A stretch of 64,000 nucleotides of DNA from Cellulomonas uda (GCF_006538705.1 NZ_BJLP01000006.1:20787-84786), one strand, 5' to 3'; positions 49,883 to 59,804 are shown, counted from the first letter of the stretch. Notes: generated from the sequence alone by a model not told the origin. Program-made: numbers and translations.

Positions 49883-50482
49883 ATGACCGCCACGCCCGAC
49901 GAGCACCGTCCCTGGTGGCGTCGGCGGCGCGCGCCGGCGGGCACCGGACAGGCTCGCGGTCCCGCCTCCGACCCGAGCGACGACGAGCTCCACGACAGCG
50001 TCACGCGTCTCCTCGCGCGCGAGCTGGGCGTCGCCGAGCCCGCGCCGGACCACCCGCGCGCGGTCACGCCGGCCCGCATCGCCGCGTGGATGAGCGACAA
50101 CCACTTCAGCTACTTCGTCGACAACGACGGTGACCTCGGCGGCCTGTGGCGCGGGCGACTGTTCTACTTCTTCCTCTTCGGCGAGAGCTCGGAGATCCTG
50201 CAGGTCCGCGGCCAGTGGCACCGGGAGATCGCGATCGAGCGCCTCGAGGAGGTGCTCGACCTGTGCAACGAGTGGAACGCCGACCGGATCTGGCCCAAGG
50301 CGTACGTGCGCGTGCGGGACAACGGGCGCGTGCACGTCGTCTCGGAGGTCGCGACCGACCTCGAGCACGGCGCGACCGACGCGCAGCTCTCGCAGCTGCT
50401 GTTCTGCGGGCTGTCCACCGGCTCGATGTTCTTCGACGCGCTCGACGAGAAGTACCCCGACCCGGCCGGGAGCATGCCGTGA
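49883..50482 (+). CDS. YbjN-domain protein 2
   Basis: 199 residues: a basic, Trp/Arg-rich start (PWWRRRRAPAG), a linker, then the YbjN core with SDNHFSYFVDNDGDLGGLWRGRLFYFFLFG, ILQVRGQW, LCNEWNADRIWPKAYVRVRDNG. The core is clearly paralogous to its two neighbours. Overlaps the next gene by four bases, so the two are coupled. Confidence 0.86.
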   Translation: MTATPDEHRPWWRRRRAPAGTGQARGPASDPSDDELHDSVTRLLARELGVAEPAPDHPRAVTPARIAAWMSDNHFSYFVDNDGDLGGLWRGRLFYFFLFGESSEILQVRGQWHREIAIERLEEVLDLCNEWNADRIWPKAYVRVRDNGRVHVVSEVATDLEHGATDAQLSQLLFCGLSTGSMFFDALDEKYPDPAGSMP

Positions 50483-50997
50483 GCGGGCCCGGCTGGCTGC
50501 TGCGCGTGCTCGGCGGGCTGCCGAAGCCGCCCAAGGACGTGCCGTCGGACGACGAGGAGCCGCGTCCCGTCACGCGCGACCGCGTGGGCGACTACCTGCT
50601 CAGCAAGGGCTACCGGTTCATCGTCGACGACGACGGCGACCTCACCGGCACGTGGGACGGCAGCCGCTTCTGGTTCCTGCTCCTGGGCGAGCACGACAAG
50701 ATCGTGCAGGTGCGCGGTCGGTGGCAGCGCCAGGTCCCGCTCGAGCAGCGGGGCGCGGTGTCGCTCGCGCTGAACGACTGGAACCGCGAGCGCATCTGGC
50801 CCAAGGCGTACGTCCGCGAGGAGGAGGGCATGCTCGCCCTGTACTCCGAGGTGAGCGCCGACTTCGAGCCGGGGGCGACCGACGCGCAGCTCGCGCAGAT
50901 CCTGGCGTGCGGCCTGGGGACGGGTGTGCAGCTGTTCGCGGCGCTCGAGGCGACGATCCCGGGCCCCGGGCCGACGACCGGGCTGCCGGACGACTGA
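50479..50997 (+). CDS. YbjN-domain protein 3
   Basis: 172 residues with DYLLSKGYRFIVDDDGDLTGTWDGSRFWFLLLG, IVQVRGRW and LNDWNRERIWPKAYVREEEG, the same pattern as the preceding gene. GTG overlaps that gene's stop (GTGA). Convergent with miaB across a hairpin. Confidence 0.86.
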   Translation: MSGPGWLLRVLGGLPKPPKDVPSDDEEPRPVTRDRVGDYLLSKGYRFIVDDDGDLTGTWDGSRFWFLLLGEHDKIVQVRGRWQRQVPLEQRGAVSLALNDWNRERIWPKAYVREEEGMLALYSEVSADFEPGATDAQLAQILACGLGTGVQLFAALEATIPGPGPTTGLPDD

Positions 50998-51046
50998 CGC
51001 CGCACCCGGCACGCGCGCCGCGGTGCGCCCCACGCGGGTGCGCGTC
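50996..51046. terminator. Hairpin between YbjN gene 3 and miaB
   Basis: GACGC-C-GCACCCG pairs with CGGGTGCGCGTC, twelve pairs with one bulged C, loop 26 bases. Overlaps the YbjN stop. Confidence 0.6.
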
Positions 51047-51060
51047 AGCGGGTCAGCGGG

Positions 51061-52644
51061 TCAGCGAACCGTGAGCGTCGGCATCCCCAGGCTCACCGGA
51101 CCGGCGGGTGCGCCGCCCGTGCCGCACGAGCCGCCCGCGTGCTCGTCGTGCCCGTGCTCGCCGCCCTGCCGTGCCGCCCACGCGTCCCCGGCCCGGGTGC
51201 GACGCACCGTGAACGGGCCGCCCGTCACCGCGGAGTCCGCGACCAGGTGGTGCGGCGCGCCGTGCGTCACGCGCACCGTGACGAGGTCGCCGGGCCGCGG
51301 GGCGTCCGCCGGGGCCAGGTCCGTCGGCAGGGCGAGGTGCACGAGCCGGTTGTCCGCGGCGCGCCCCGAGATGCGGCGCGTCTCGCCGTCCTTGCGGCCC
51401 TCGCCCTCGGCGACGAGCACCTCGACGACCCGACCCACCTGCGCGGCGTTCTCCTGCGCGCAGATCCGCTCCTGGAGCGCGACGAGCCGCTCATAGCGCT
51501 CCTGCACGACCGCCTTGGGCAGCTGGTCCGGCAGGTCCGCCGCGGGGGTGCCCGGGCGCGGGGAGTACTGGAACGTGAACGCCGACGAGAACCGCGCGGC
51601 CTCGACCACGCGCAGCGTGTCCTCGAAGTCCTCGTCGGTCTCCCCCGGGAACCCGACGATGATGTCGGTCGTGATCGCGGCGTGCGGGATCTGCGCTCGG
51701 ACGCGGTCCAGGATGCCGAGGAACTTCTCCGAGCGGTACGACCGCCGCATCGCGCGAAGCACGCGGTCCGAGCCGGACTGCAGCGGCATGTGCAGGGACG
51801 GCATCACCGTGGGGGTCTGCGCCATCGCCGCGATGACGTCGTCGGTGAACGCGGCGGGGTGCGGCGAGGTGAAGCGCACGCGCTCGAGCCCGTCCACCGC
51901 ACCGACCGCGCGCAGCAGCTTGGCGAACGCGCCCCGGTCGCCGAAGCCGACGCCGTAGGAGTTGACGTTCTGGCCCAGGAGCGTCACCTCGATCGCGCCC
52001 GTCGCGACGAGCGCCTCGACCTCCGCGAGGATCTCGCCGGGCCGACGGTCGCGCTCCTTGCCGCGCAGGTGCGGGACGATGCAGAACGTGCACGTGTTGT
52101 TGCAGCCCACGCTGATGGACACCCAGCCCGCGTACACGGACTCGCGGCGCGTCGGCAGCGTCGACGGGAAGACCTTGAGGGACTCCTCGATCTCGACCTG
52201 CGCGCGCTCGTTGTGCCGCGCGCGCTCCAGCAGCGCGGGCAGGACGTCGAGGTTGTGCGTGCCGAACACGACGTCCACCCACGGCGCCCGCTCGACGATG
52301 CCCGCACGGTCCTTCTGCGCGAGACAGCCGCCGACGGCGATCTGCATGCCCCCCGGGCGGCTGCGCTTGGTGCCCGCGAGGCGACCGAGGTTGCCGTACA
52401 GCTTGTCCGCGGCGTTCTCACGCACCGCGCACGTGTTGATGACGACGACGTCGGCGTCCTCCGCCGCGACCTGCTCGGGCGTCGCCGCGACGTAGCCCGC
52501 CTGCTCGAGCATGCCGGCCATGTGCTCGGAGTCGTGCACGTTCATCTGGCAGCCGAGCGTCTTGACCAGGTAGGTGCGCGCCGAGCCCCGTGGCGCCTCG
52601 GCGGGCGTCGGGGCGGGCGCGGGGGCAGGCAGGGTCGTGGACAT
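51061..52644 (-). CDS. miaB: MiaB, tRNA methylthiotransferase
   Basis: Radical SAM enzyme of 527 residues making ms2i6A37 in tRNA from the MiaA product. N-terminal cluster cysteines are in [24 protein letters not shown] and [10 protein letters not shown]; the radical SAM triad is [22 protein letters not shown]; a TRAM domain follows. A variable His/Gly/Cys tail ([18 protein letters not shown]) precedes the final SLGMPTL. ATG at 52644; an in-frame GTG directly upstream lies five bases after TACCCT. Confidence 0.96.
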   Translation of the reverse strand: MSTTLPAPAPAPTPAEAPRGSARTYLVKTLGCQMNVHDSEHMAGMLEQAGYVAATPEQVAAEDADVVVINTCAVRENAADKLYGNLGRLAGTKRSRPGGMQIAVGGCLAQKDRAGIVERAPWVDVVFGTHNLDVLPALLERARHNERAQVEIEESLKVFPSTLPTRRESVYAGWVSISVGCNNTCTFCIVPHLRGKERDRRPGEILAEVEALVATGAIEVTLLGQNVNSYGVGFGDRGAFAKLLRAVGAVDGLERVRFTSPHPAAFTDDVIAAMAQTPTVMPSLHMPLQSGSDRVLRAMRRSYRSEKFLGILDRVRAQIPHAAITTDIIVGFPGETDEDFEDTLRVVEAARFSSAFTFQYSPRPGTPAADLPDQLPKAVVQERYERLVALQERICAQENAAQVGRVVEVLVAEGEGRKDGETRRISGRAADNRLVHLALPTDLAPADAPRPGDLVTVRVTHGAPHHLVADSAVTGGPFTVRRTRAGDAWAARQGGEHGHDEHAGGSCGTGGAPAGPVSLGMPTLTVR

Positions 52645-52652
52645 CACCGACC

Positions 52653-52658
52653 AGGGTA
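52653..52658 (-). promoter_or_regulatory. Probable -10 element of miaB
   Basis: TACCCT on the minus strand, eight bases before ATG and five before the adjacent GTG. Confidence 0.4.
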
Positions 52659-52788
52659 CGCGCGCGTCGTCGCAGGCCGTCGCACCGCGGCGGTGACCGG
52701 GCGGCCGTGACCTGGTCACGCGTCCGGTCCGCCCCAGATGTTTCCTGATCGAAACGCGACGAAGGATGCACCACGGGGCATTTCCCCC

Positions 52789-52794
52789 TACATT
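52789..52794 (+). promoter_or_regulatory. Probable leaderless -10 of gluABCD
   Basis: TACATT, six bases before the gluA ATG at 52801, in an unusually A/T-containing stretch. Confidence 0.55.
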
Positions 52795-52800
52795 CGTCGG

Positions 52801-53589
52801 ATGGTGGACCTCGCGACAGCCTCGTCCGGGCCCGCGGCGCACGACGACGAGGGGGCGCCCCTCGTCGAGCTGCGCGGCGTCGACAAGCACTTCGGCCCCC
52901 TGCACGTGCTCAAGCAGATCGACCTGACGGTCGCGCGGGGCGAGGTGGTCGTGATCATCGGTCCCTCCGGCAGCGGCAAGTCCACCCTGTGCCGCACCAT
53001 CAACCGGCTCGAGACCATCGACGCCGGCACGATCACGATCGACGGCCGCGAGCTGCCGGCCGAGGGACGCGAGCTCGCACGCCTGCGGGCCGACGTCGGC
53101 ATGGTGTTCCAGTCGTTCAACCTGTTCGCGCACAAGACGGTGCTGGAGAACGTCACGCTGGGGCCGATCAAGGCCAAGGGCGTCAAGCGCGCCGCGGCCC
53201 GCAGCCGCGCGATGGAGCTGCTCGACCGGGTCGGCGTCGCGAACCAGGCCGAGAAGCTGCCCGCCCAGCTGTCGGGCGGTCAGCAGCAACGCGTCGCGGT
53301 CGCCCGGGCGCTCGCGATGGACCCCAAGGTCATGCTGTTCGACGAGCCGACGTCCGCGCTCGACCCCGAGATGATCAACGAGGTGCTCGACGTCATGGTC
53401 GGGCTCGCGCGTGACGGCATGACGATGCTCGTCGTCACCCACGAGATGGGCTTCGCGCGCCGCGCCGCGAACCGCGTGGTGTTCATGGACGGCGGCGAGA
53501 TCGTCGAGCAGGCCGACCCCGAGACGTTCTTCACGTCGCCGTCGAGCGCGCGCGCCCGCGACTTCCTGTCCAAGATCCTCACCCACTGA
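52801..53589 (+). CDS. gluA: Glutamate-type ABC importer ATPase
   Basis: 262-residue polar amino acid ABC ATPase. Walker [21 protein letters not shown]-loop [17 protein letters not shown], signature [15 protein letters not shown], Walker [17 protein letters not shown] and switch His in VVTHEMGF. It heads a four-gene set with binding protein and two permeases, the gluABCD layout of Corynebacterium, also near recA there. Confidence 0.93.
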   Translation: MVDLATASSGPAAHDDEGAPLVELRGVDKHFGPLHVLKQIDLTVARGEVVVIIGPSGSGKSTLCRTINRLETIDAGTITIDGRELPAEGRELARLRADVGMVFQSFNLFAHKTVLENVTLGPIKAKGVKRAAARSRAMELLDRVGVANQAEKLPAQLSGGQQQRVAVARALAMDPKVMLFDEPTSALDPEMINEVLDVMVGLARDGMTMLVVTHEMGFARRAANRVVFMDGGEIVEQADPETFFTSPSSARARDFLSKILTH

Positions 53590-53649
53590 CCCGGACGACC
53601 CGCCGACCTCCCGCACGAAGCGCAGTCACCCGACACGAAGGGACCCACC

Positions 53650-54516
53650 ATGACCCGTCTCACGCACCGACCGCGCCGGACCGCGGGCGCCGCCGCGCTC
53701 GCCCTCGCCGCCGCACTCACCCTGGTGGCCTGCTCGTCCGACGACGGTGACGACGGCGCCACCGGCGACGGGACCGGCGACGGCGGCACGATCCGCATCG
53801 GCATCAAGTTCGACCAGCCCGGCCTGGGCTTCAAGGACGGCGACGAGTACACCGGGTTCGACGTGGACGTCGCCCGCTACGTCGCCGACAAGCTCGGCTA
53901 CTCCGAGGACCAGATCGAGTTCGTCGAGTCCCCGTCCGCGCAGCGCGAGACCATGCTGCAGAACGGCCAGGTCGACATGATCTTCGCGACGTACTCGATC
54001 ACCGACGAGCGCAAGAAGGTCATCTCCTTCGCCGGTCCGTACTTCGTCGCCGGTCAGGACCTGCTCGTCGCGGCCGACGACACCTCGATCACCGGCCCGG
54101 AGGACCTCGACGGAAAGAACCTGTGCTCGGTGACGGGGTCGACGTCCGCGCAGCGCATCAAGGACGACTACGCGGCGGGCACCCAGCTGCTCGAGCAGCC
54201 CGGCTACAGCGAGTGCGTCACCGCGCTCACCGCCGGGACGGTCGACGCGGTCACGACCGACGACATCATCCTCGCGGGCCTCGCCGCCATCCCCGCCAAC
54301 GAGGGCAAGGTCAAGGTCGTCGGCAACCCGTTCTCCGAGGAGAACTACGGCGTCGGCCTGCCGAAGGACTCCGACAAGTGCCAGGCCGTCACGGACGCCA
54401 TCAACGCGATGCTCGAGGACGGCTCGTGGCAGAAGGCGCTCGACGACAACGTCAGCGCGTCCGGGTACGAGCCGAACGCCGACCTCAACCCGCCGACGCC
54501 CGCCGCCTGCGGGTGA
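53650..54516 (+). CDS. gluB: Glutamate-binding lipoprotein
   Basis: 288-residue solute-binding protein of the SBP_bac_3 family. A basic signal start and hydrophobic stretch end at the lipobox LVAC with lipid-modified Cys28, then an acidic Gly/Asp/Thr linker. Ligand domain segments: IRIGIKFDQPGLGF, GFDVDVARYVADKLG, SITDERKKVISFAGPY and VSASGYEPN. ATG at 53650 with GAAGGGA upstream. A strong hairpin follows before gluC. Confidence 0.92.
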   Translation: MTRLTHRPRRTAGAAALALAAALTLVACSSDDGDDGATGDGTGDGGTIRIGIKFDQPGLGFKDGDEYTGFDVDVARYVADKLGYSEDQIEFVESPSAQRETMLQNGQVDMIFATYSITDERKKVISFAGPYFVAGQDLLVAADDTSITGPEDLDGKNLCSVTGSTSAQRIKDDYAAGTQLLEQPGYSECVTALTAGTVDAVTTDDIILAGLAAIPANEGKVKVVGNPFSEENYGVGLPKDSDKCQAVTDAINAMLEDGSWQKALDDNVSASGYEPNADLNPPTPAACG

Positions 54517-54523
54517 GGCCTGA

Positions 54524-54559
54524 CGTCGGGTCGGGCCGTCAGCGCGGCCCGACCCGACG
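54524..54559 (+). terminator. 14-bp perfect hairpin between gluB and gluC
   Basis: CGTCGGGTCGGGCC (54524-54537) pairs with GGCCCGACCCGACG (54546-54559), loop GTCAGCGC. Within an operon, so likely a partial terminator or 3' stabiliser for the gluAB message. Confidence 0.8.
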
Positions 54560-54604
54560 CCGGCGGACCAGCACTCGGGTGGACGAAGCGTGACAGGAGG
54601 GTCG

Positions 54605-55279
54605 GTGGACGACTTCACGTCGTTGTTCAGCGAGTTCGACGTGCTCGGGGCGTTCTGGACCAACATCCAGCTGACGTTCTTCGCGGCGATCGTCTCGCTC
54701 GTCGTCGGGACCGTCCTCGCGGTCATGCGCATCTCCCCCGTGCCGAGCCTGCGGTGGGCCGGCTCCACGTACGTCACGCTGATCCGCAACACGCCCCTCA
54801 CCGTGATCATCGTGTTCTGCGTGCTCGGCCTGTGGGGGCAGCTCGGCATCACGCTCTCGTCCGACTTCCAGCGCAACTTCTTCTGGCTGTCGGTGCTCGG
54901 CCTGGCCGTCTACCACGCGGCGTTCGTGTGCGAGGCGCTGCGCTCGGGCGTGAACACGGTCCCGGTCGGGCAGGCCGAGGCGGCGCGCGCGATCGGCCTG
55001 GACTTCGCCTCGTCCGCGCGGCTCGTCATCCTGCCGCAGGCGTTCCGGGGCGCGGTGGCGCCGCTCGGCAACGTGCTCATCGCCCTCACCAAGAACTCGA
55101 CCGTCGCCGCGGCGGGCTCGGTCGCCGAGACCTCGGGGCTCCTGCGCACGATGATCGAGAACCGCCCGGACCTCATCCTGGCGATCTTCTTCATCTTCGC
55201 GTTCGGGTTCGTCCTCATCGTCGTGCCCATCGGGCTCGCGACGACGAGCCTGTCGCGACGGCTGGCGGTGGCGCGGTGA
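54605..55279 (+). CDS. gluC: Amino acid ABC permease GluC
   Basis: 224-residue permease of the HisMQ type: five helices, N-terminal GAFWTNIQLTFFAAIVSLVVGTVLAVMRI, the EAA loop VPVGQAEAARAIGLDFASSARLVILPQAFRGAV. GTG at 54605 is preceded by ACAGGAGG with ideal spacing; GTG at 54590 is an alternative start. Overlaps gluD by four bases. Confidence 0.92.
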   Translation: MDDFTSLFSEFDVLGAFWTNIQLTFFAAIVSLVVGTVLAVMRISPVPSLRWAGSTYVTLIRNTPLTVIIVFCVLGLWGQLGITLSSDFQRNFFWLSVLGLAVYHAAFVCEALRSGVNTVPVGQAEAARAIGLDFASSARLVILPQAFRGAVAPLGNVLIALTKNSTVAAAGSVAETSGLLRTMIENRPDLILAIFFIFAFGFVLIVVPIGLATTSLSRRLAVAR

Positions 55280-56154
55280 GCGGGTCCGTCCTGTTCGACG
55301 CCCCCGGCCCGCGCGCGCGGCGCCGGATGGTCTGGGTCAACGTCGCCGCGACCGTCGTCGTGGTCGGCATCGCCGTGTACGCGCTGGTGCTGCTGAACCG
55401 CAAGGGCCAGCTCGACAGCGACCTGTGGGCCCCGCTGTTCACCGTCAGCGCGTGGGAGGACTACTTCCTGCCCGGCCTGCGCCAGACGCTCGTCGCGGCC
55501 GGGCTGTCCATCGTCACGGCGGGTGTGTTCGGGTTCGTGTTCGGGCTCGGGCGGCTGTCCGCGTCGCGCACCGTGCGCATGGTGGCGGGCGGCGTCGTCG
55601 AGTTCTTCCGCGCGCTGCCCGTGCTCATCATGATGGTCTTCTTCTACATGGCGATCCCCCGGCTCGACCTGGTCTCGCCCCAGGACCTGCCCCTCGTCTC
55701 GGTCGTGCTCGGGCTCACCCTCTACAACGGCTCCGTGTTCGCCGAGCTCGTGCGCTCGGGCGTGCACAACCTGCCCAAGGGCCAGCGGGAGGCCGCGCTC
55801 GCGATCGGGCTGCGTCGGCCGCAGTCGCTGCGCCTCGTCGAGGTGCCGCAGGCCGTCATCGCGATGCTCCCGGCGATCGCGAGCCAGCTCGTCGTGATCC
55901 TCAAGGACACCGCGCTGGGCGCGATCATCACCTACCCCGAGCTGCTCGCGGCGGCGCGACGGTTCGGGTCCGGCAACGGCAACATCCTGCAGGCCCTCGT
56001 GGTCGCGGCGGTCGTGTTCATCGTCATCAACTGGCTGCTCACGCGGCTCGCCGAGGCGCTCGCCGGCCGGGTGGGCCGTCGCACGGCCGGCAAGGCGCGT
56101 GCCGAGGCGCCCAGCCTCGTCGTGACGGCCGGCGTCGACGACCAGCGGCCCTGA
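55276..56154 (+). CDS. gluD: Amino acid ABC permease GluD
   Basis: 292-residue second permease. An N-terminal helix near 20-42 precedes the five-helix core; the EAA loop is NLPKGQREAALAIGLRRPQSLRLVEVPQAVIAML. A basic C-terminal tail ends the protein. Coupled to gluC (GTGA). Completes a glutamate or related polar amino acid importer. Confidence 0.92.
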   Translation: MSGSVLFDAPGPRARRRMVWVNVAATVVVVGIAVYALVLLNRKGQLDSDLWAPLFTVSAWEDYFLPGLRQTLVAAGLSIVTAGVFGFVFGLGRLSASRTVRMVAGGVVEFFRALPVLIMMVFFYMAIPRLDLVSPQDLPLVSVVLGLTLYNGSVFAELVRSGVHNLPKGQREAALAIGLRRPQSLRLVEVPQAVIAMLPAIASQLVVILKDTALGAIITYPELLAAARRFGSGNGNILQALVVAAVVFIVINWLLTRLAEALAGRVGRRTAGKARAEAPSLVVTAGVDDQRP

Positions 56155-56217
56155 CCCCGGCCGTCCCGGTACCGTCGGGGGCGCCGTCCGGGCTGCCGTA
56201 CCCGGCGTCGTCGCGGG

Positions 56218-57756
56218 TCAGCCGGCGGTGGCGCTCGCGCGGATCTCGCGCACGACCGTGACCGTGATCTCACCCGGGTAGGTCAGGTCGGCCTCGATGT
56301 GCCGCGCGATCGCGCGCGCGAGGTCCGGCAGGCTCCCGTCGTCGACCTCCGACGGCTCGACGACGACGCGCACCTCGCGCCCCGCGGCCATCGCGAGCGC
56401 CCGCCGCACGCCCCGGTGCTTCGCGACGAGGCTCTCGAGCCGGTCCATGCGCTCGAGGTACTGGTCGAGCTCCTGGCGCCGCGCGCCCGGGCGCGACGCC
56501 GAGATCGCGTCGGCGATCTGCACGACGACGGCCTCGACCGTCTCGAGCGGCACCTCGTCGTGGTGGGCGGCGATCGCGTTGACGACGACGTCGTCCTCCC
56601 CGTGGCGCCGGGCGAGCTCGGCGCCCACCGCGGCGTGCGTCCCCGGGATCTCGTTCGTGAGCGCCTTGCCCACGTCGTGCAGCAGCGCTGCACGCCGCGC
56701 GAGCTGCTCGTCCGCACCGAGCTCCGCCGCGACCGAGCCCGCGAGCAGCGCGCTCTCCACGAGGTGCTCGAGCACGTTCTGCCCGTACGACGTGCGCAGC
56801 CGCAACCGCCCGAGCGTCCGCACGAGCACCGGGTGCAGACCCTCCACCCCCGCGCGCTCGGCCGCGACGTGCCCGGCCGCGACCGCACGGTCGTCGGCGC
56901 CGGCGAGCGCCTCGGCGTACGCCTCCTCGATGCGCTGCGGCTGGATCCGCCCGTCCGCGACGAGCGCCTCGAGCGTCACCTGGGCGACCTCGCGACGCTC
57001 GGCGTCGAAGCACGAGAGCACCACGGCGTCCGGTTGCTCGTCGACGAGCACGTTGACGCCGGTGAGTGCCTCGAAGGACCGGATGTTGCGGCCCTCCTTG
57101 CCGATGATGCGGCCCTTCATCTCGTCCGACGGCACCGGGACGACGGTCAGGCCGGCCTGCGCGCTCGTGGCCACGGCCGTGCGGTGCACCGCGGTCGCGA
57201 CGATGCGGCGCGCACGGGCCTCCGCGGTGCGGCGCGCCTGGGCCTCTGCGCGTCGTACGTACGACGAGGCCTCGTTCTGCGCCTGCTCGGTGATGCGGCG
57301 GGTGAGCGCGGCGCGCGCCTCGTCGGCCGTGAGCCCGGTCGCCGACTCCAGCTCGGCGCGCGCCTGCGCGTGCGCGGCGTCGAGGGTCGTGCGCGCCTGC
57401 TGGGCGGCGCGCTCCACCTGGGCGGCACTGTCACGCTCGGCGGCGGCCAGCGCACGCTCGGCGGCACGCTCGGCGGTCTGCGCGCTGCGCTCGTGCTCAC
57501 GAGCGCGCTCCTCGGCGGCCTGGGCCTGGGAGTGCGCCGCGGCAGCCGCCTCGTCGCGCTCGCGCGCCCGCTGCTCGCGTCGCTCGGCGGAGGCGAGCAG
57601 CTCGCGCGCCGCACCTTTGATCTCGGCGACGTCCTTGGCCGCCTGCTCGCGCTGGGCGCTCGCCTCACGCCGCGCGATGAGCACGAGGATGAGCGCCACG
57701 AGGCAGGCGCCGAGCAGCCCGACGACTGTCGCGACACCGCTCCAGTCCACGCTCAC
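56218..57756 (-). CDS. rny: Ribonuclease Y
   Basis: 512-residue membrane-anchored endoribonuclease: helix at about 8-28, a long Ala/Glu/Arg coiled coil, KH domain GRIIGKEGRNIRSFEALTGVN, HD domain with AALLHDVGKALT and AIAAHHDEVPLE, and a C-terminal domain. The gene order near recA/recX and miaB is conserved. GTG at 57756; a second GTG at 57750 is possible. A 150-base gap to recX holds a weak 8-bp stem (57793-57828). Confidence 0.93.
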   Translation of the reverse strand: MSVDWSGVATVVGLLGACLVALILVLIARREASAQREQAAKDVAEIKGAARELLASAERREQRARERDEAAAAAHSQAQAAEERAREHERSAQTAERAAERALAAAERDSAAQVERAAQQARTTLDAAHAQARAELESATGLTADEARAALTRRITEQAQNEASSYVRRAEAQARRTAEARARRIVATAVHRTAVATSAQAGLTVVPVPSDEMKGRIIGKEGRNIRSFEALTGVNVLVDEQPDAVVLSCFDAERREVAQVTLEALVADGRIQPQRIEEAYAEALAGADDRAVAAGHVAAERAGVEGLHPVLVRTLGRLRLRTSYGQNVLEHLVESALLAGSVAAELGADEQLARRAALLHDVGKALTNEIPGTHAAVGAELARRHGEDDVVVNAIAAHHDEVPLETVEAVVVQIADAISASRPGARRQELDQYLERMDRLESLVAKHRGVRRALAMAAGREVRVVVEPSEVDDGSLPDLARAIARHIEADLTYPGEITVTVVREIRASATAG

Positions 57757-57905
57757 CTCCGCTCGTCGCGGTCATTGTCGCGCACGCACGGCCCCTCGTC
57801 CGCCGCGACACCCGAACCAGGACGAGGGCATCCGTCCAGGTCAGTGCCCGAGCGATGCGCCCGGGCGCTCGTCATGGGTCTCTCGTCCTGCCGGACGGGT
57901 GCCCC

Positions 57906-58502
57906 TCAGACGTCCCAGGGACCCGCGGACGGACCGTCGTCGGCGTGCTGCCCGCGCTCGCCGGCGAGCTCCTCGCGCGCGAGCCGCAGCGCGAGTCCTG
58001 GCGCGTAGCCCTTGCGGCCGAGGGTGCCCGCGACCCGCCGCAGACGGGTCGCGTCGTCGAGCCCGGACGTCGCCCGGAGCTTGCGGCGCACGATTGCGCG
58101 CGCCGCCTCCTCCTCGTCGTCATGGTCGACCTGCTCGAGCGCGACCGCCGCGGTCTCGTCGTCGATGCCCTTGCGCCGCAGCTCGACCGCGAGCGCCCGG
58201 CGGGACAGCCCGCGCTCCTCGTGGCGGGTCCGCACGAGCATCCGTGCGTACTCGGCGTCGTCGATGAGCCCGACCTCGGTGAACCGGTCGAGCACGCGCG
58301 TCGCGACCTCCTCGGGGACCTCGCGACGTGCCATCGCCTCCTCGAGCTGCGCCCGGCTCCGCGGCGCGCCCGTGAGCAGCCGCAGCGCGATGGACCGTGC
58401 GACGGACTCCTGGTCGGGCTCGGCGTCGTGCGCCGCGGCGCCCGTCGACGGCGGCTCCTGAGCGGGCCGCCGTCGACGAGCACCCGCGTTGCTCATCGCC
58501 AT
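57906..58502 (-). CDS. recX: RecX, RecA regulator
   Basis: 198-residue helical RecX: SIALRLLTGAPRSRAQLEEAMARREVPEEVATRVLDRFTEVGLIDDAEYARM is the first repeat and RRKGIDDETAAVALEQVDHDDEEEAARAIVRRKL the second. It limits RecA filament growth. ATG at 58502 lies 19 bases after the recA stop; a second ATG at 58496 is possible. Expected to be SOS-induced by read-through from recA. Confidence 0.94.
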   Translation of the reverse strand: MAMSNAGARRRRPAQEPPSTGAAAHDAEPDQESVARSIALRLLTGAPRSRAQLEEAMARREVPEEVATRVLDRFTEVGLIDDAEYARMLVRTRHEERGLSRRALAVELRRKGIDDETAAVALEQVDHDDEEEAARAIVRRKLRATSGLDDATRLRRVAGTLGRKGYAPGLALRLAREELAGERGQHADDGPSAGPWDV

Positions 58503-58521
58503 ACCGATGCTCCGACAGAGG

Positions 58522-59565
58522 TCAGAAGTCGACCGCCGGCGGTGCGTCCGCCGGCACGTCGAGGCGCGCACCGATGCCGAGCTTCTCCTTGATCTTCTTG
58601 TCGAGCTCGTCGGCGAGGTCCGGGTTGTCGCGCAGGAACTTGCGCGCGTTCTCCTTGCCCTGACCGAGCTGGTCGCCCTCGTACGTGAACCACGCACCGG
58701 ACTTGCGGATGAAGCCGTGCTCGACACCGAGGTCGATCAGCGAGCCCTCGCGCGAGATGCCCACGCCGTACAGGATGTCGAACTCGGCCTGCTTGAACGG
58801 CGGCGCCATCTTGTTCTTGACGACCTTGACGCGCGTGCGGTTGCCGACCGCGTCGGTGCCCTCCTTGAGGGTCTCGATCCGGCGGATGTCCATGCGGACC
58901 GACGCGTAGAACTTGAGGGCCTTGCCACCGGTCGTGGTCTCGGGCGAGCCGAAGAACACGCCGATCTTCTCGCGCAGCTGGTTGATGAAGATCGCGGTGG
59001 TGCCGGAGGAGTTGAGGGCACCGGTGATCTTGCGCAGCGCCTGCGACATCAGTCGCGCCTGCAGACCGACGTGGCTGTCACCCATCTCGCCCTCGATCTC
59101 GGCCTTCGGCACGAGCGCCGCGACCGAGTCGATCACGATGATGTCGATCGCGCCGGAGCGGATCAGCATGTCCATGATCTCGAGCGCCTGCTCGCCCGTG
59201 TCCGGCTGGGACACGAGCAGCGCGTCGGTGTCCACACCGAGCTTCTTGGCGTACTCCGGGTCGAGCGCGTGCTCCGCGTCGATGAACGCCGCGATGCCGC
59301 CGGCCCGCTGCGCGTTCGCGACCGCGTGCAGCGCGACCGTCGTCTTGCCGGAGGACTCCGGGCCGTAGATCTCGATGATGCGGCCGCGCGGGAGACCGCC
59401 GATGCCGAGCGCGACGTCGAGCGCGATCGAGCCGGTGGGGATCACCTCGACGGGGGCACGGCCCTCGTCTCCGAGGCGCATGATGGAGCCCTTGCCGAAC
59501 TGACGGTCGATCTGGGAGAGGGCGGCCTCGAGGGCCTTCTCGCGGTCCTGGGGTGCGGGAGGCAT
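58522..59565 (-). CDS. recA: RecA recombinase
   Basis: 347-residue recombinase and LexA coprotease. Walker [23 protein letters not shown]-binding loop region [35 protein letters not shown], and the acidic C-terminal domain ending [14 protein letters not shown]. No intein. ATG at 59565 has AAGGTGGAG upstream; a GTG at 59574 would add three residues. LexA box and -10 element lie about 190 bases upstream. Confidence 0.98.
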   Translation of the reverse strand: MPPAPQDREKALEAALSQIDRQFGKGSIMRLGDEGRAPVEVIPTGSIALDVALGIGGLPRGRIIEIYGPESSGKTTVALHAVANAQRAGGIAAFIDAEHALDPEYAKKLGVDTDALLVSQPDTGEQALEIMDMLIRSGAIDIIVIDSVAALVPKAEIEGEMGDSHVGLQARLMSQALRKITGALNSSGTTAIFINQLREKIGVFFGSPETTTGGKALKFYASVRMDIRRIETLKEGTDAVGNRTRVKVVKNKMAPPFKQAEFDILYGVGISREGSLIDLGVEHGFIRKSGAWFTYEGDQLGQGKENARKFLRDNPDLADELDKKIKEKLGIGARLDVPADAPPAVDF

Positions 59566-59748
59566 GTGCTCCACCTTCGTCTCGAGCAGCTGACGTGCTG
59601 CGCCTGCGGGGGCTGGTCTTCTCGTCGTGCGGTGACGCTATGCCCGACCACCGACACAGCCGTCGCGCACCTCCCGGCCCTGTGGACGGCCCCTCACGCG
59701 GACCGACCTGTGGACGGGTGGACGTCGCGGACGTCGTCACCGCGCACC

Positions 59749-59754
59749 ACACTA
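59749..59754 (-). promoter_or_regulatory. Probable -10 element of recA
   Basis: TAGTGT on the minus strand abuts the LexA box; transcription from about 59742 gives a leader of roughly 175 bases, in which I see no gene. Confidence 0.6.
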
Positions 59755-59770
59755 CCGAACAGACGTTCGA
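59755..59770. promoter_or_regulatory. LexA box of recA
   Basis: Minus strand TCGAACGTCTGTTCGG matches the SOS box with one changed end base. It lies within the -10/-35 spacer of the putative recA promoter. Confidence 0.85.
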
Positions 59771-59804
59771 TCGCGCGCGACACGCCGGTGTCCCGCGTGA
59801 CGCG

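Noticed and set aside
57793..57828. 8-bp stem CCCTCGTC/GACGAGGG downstream of recX as a terminator.
   Set aside because: Loop of 20 bases and no further support; left as a remark under RNase Y.
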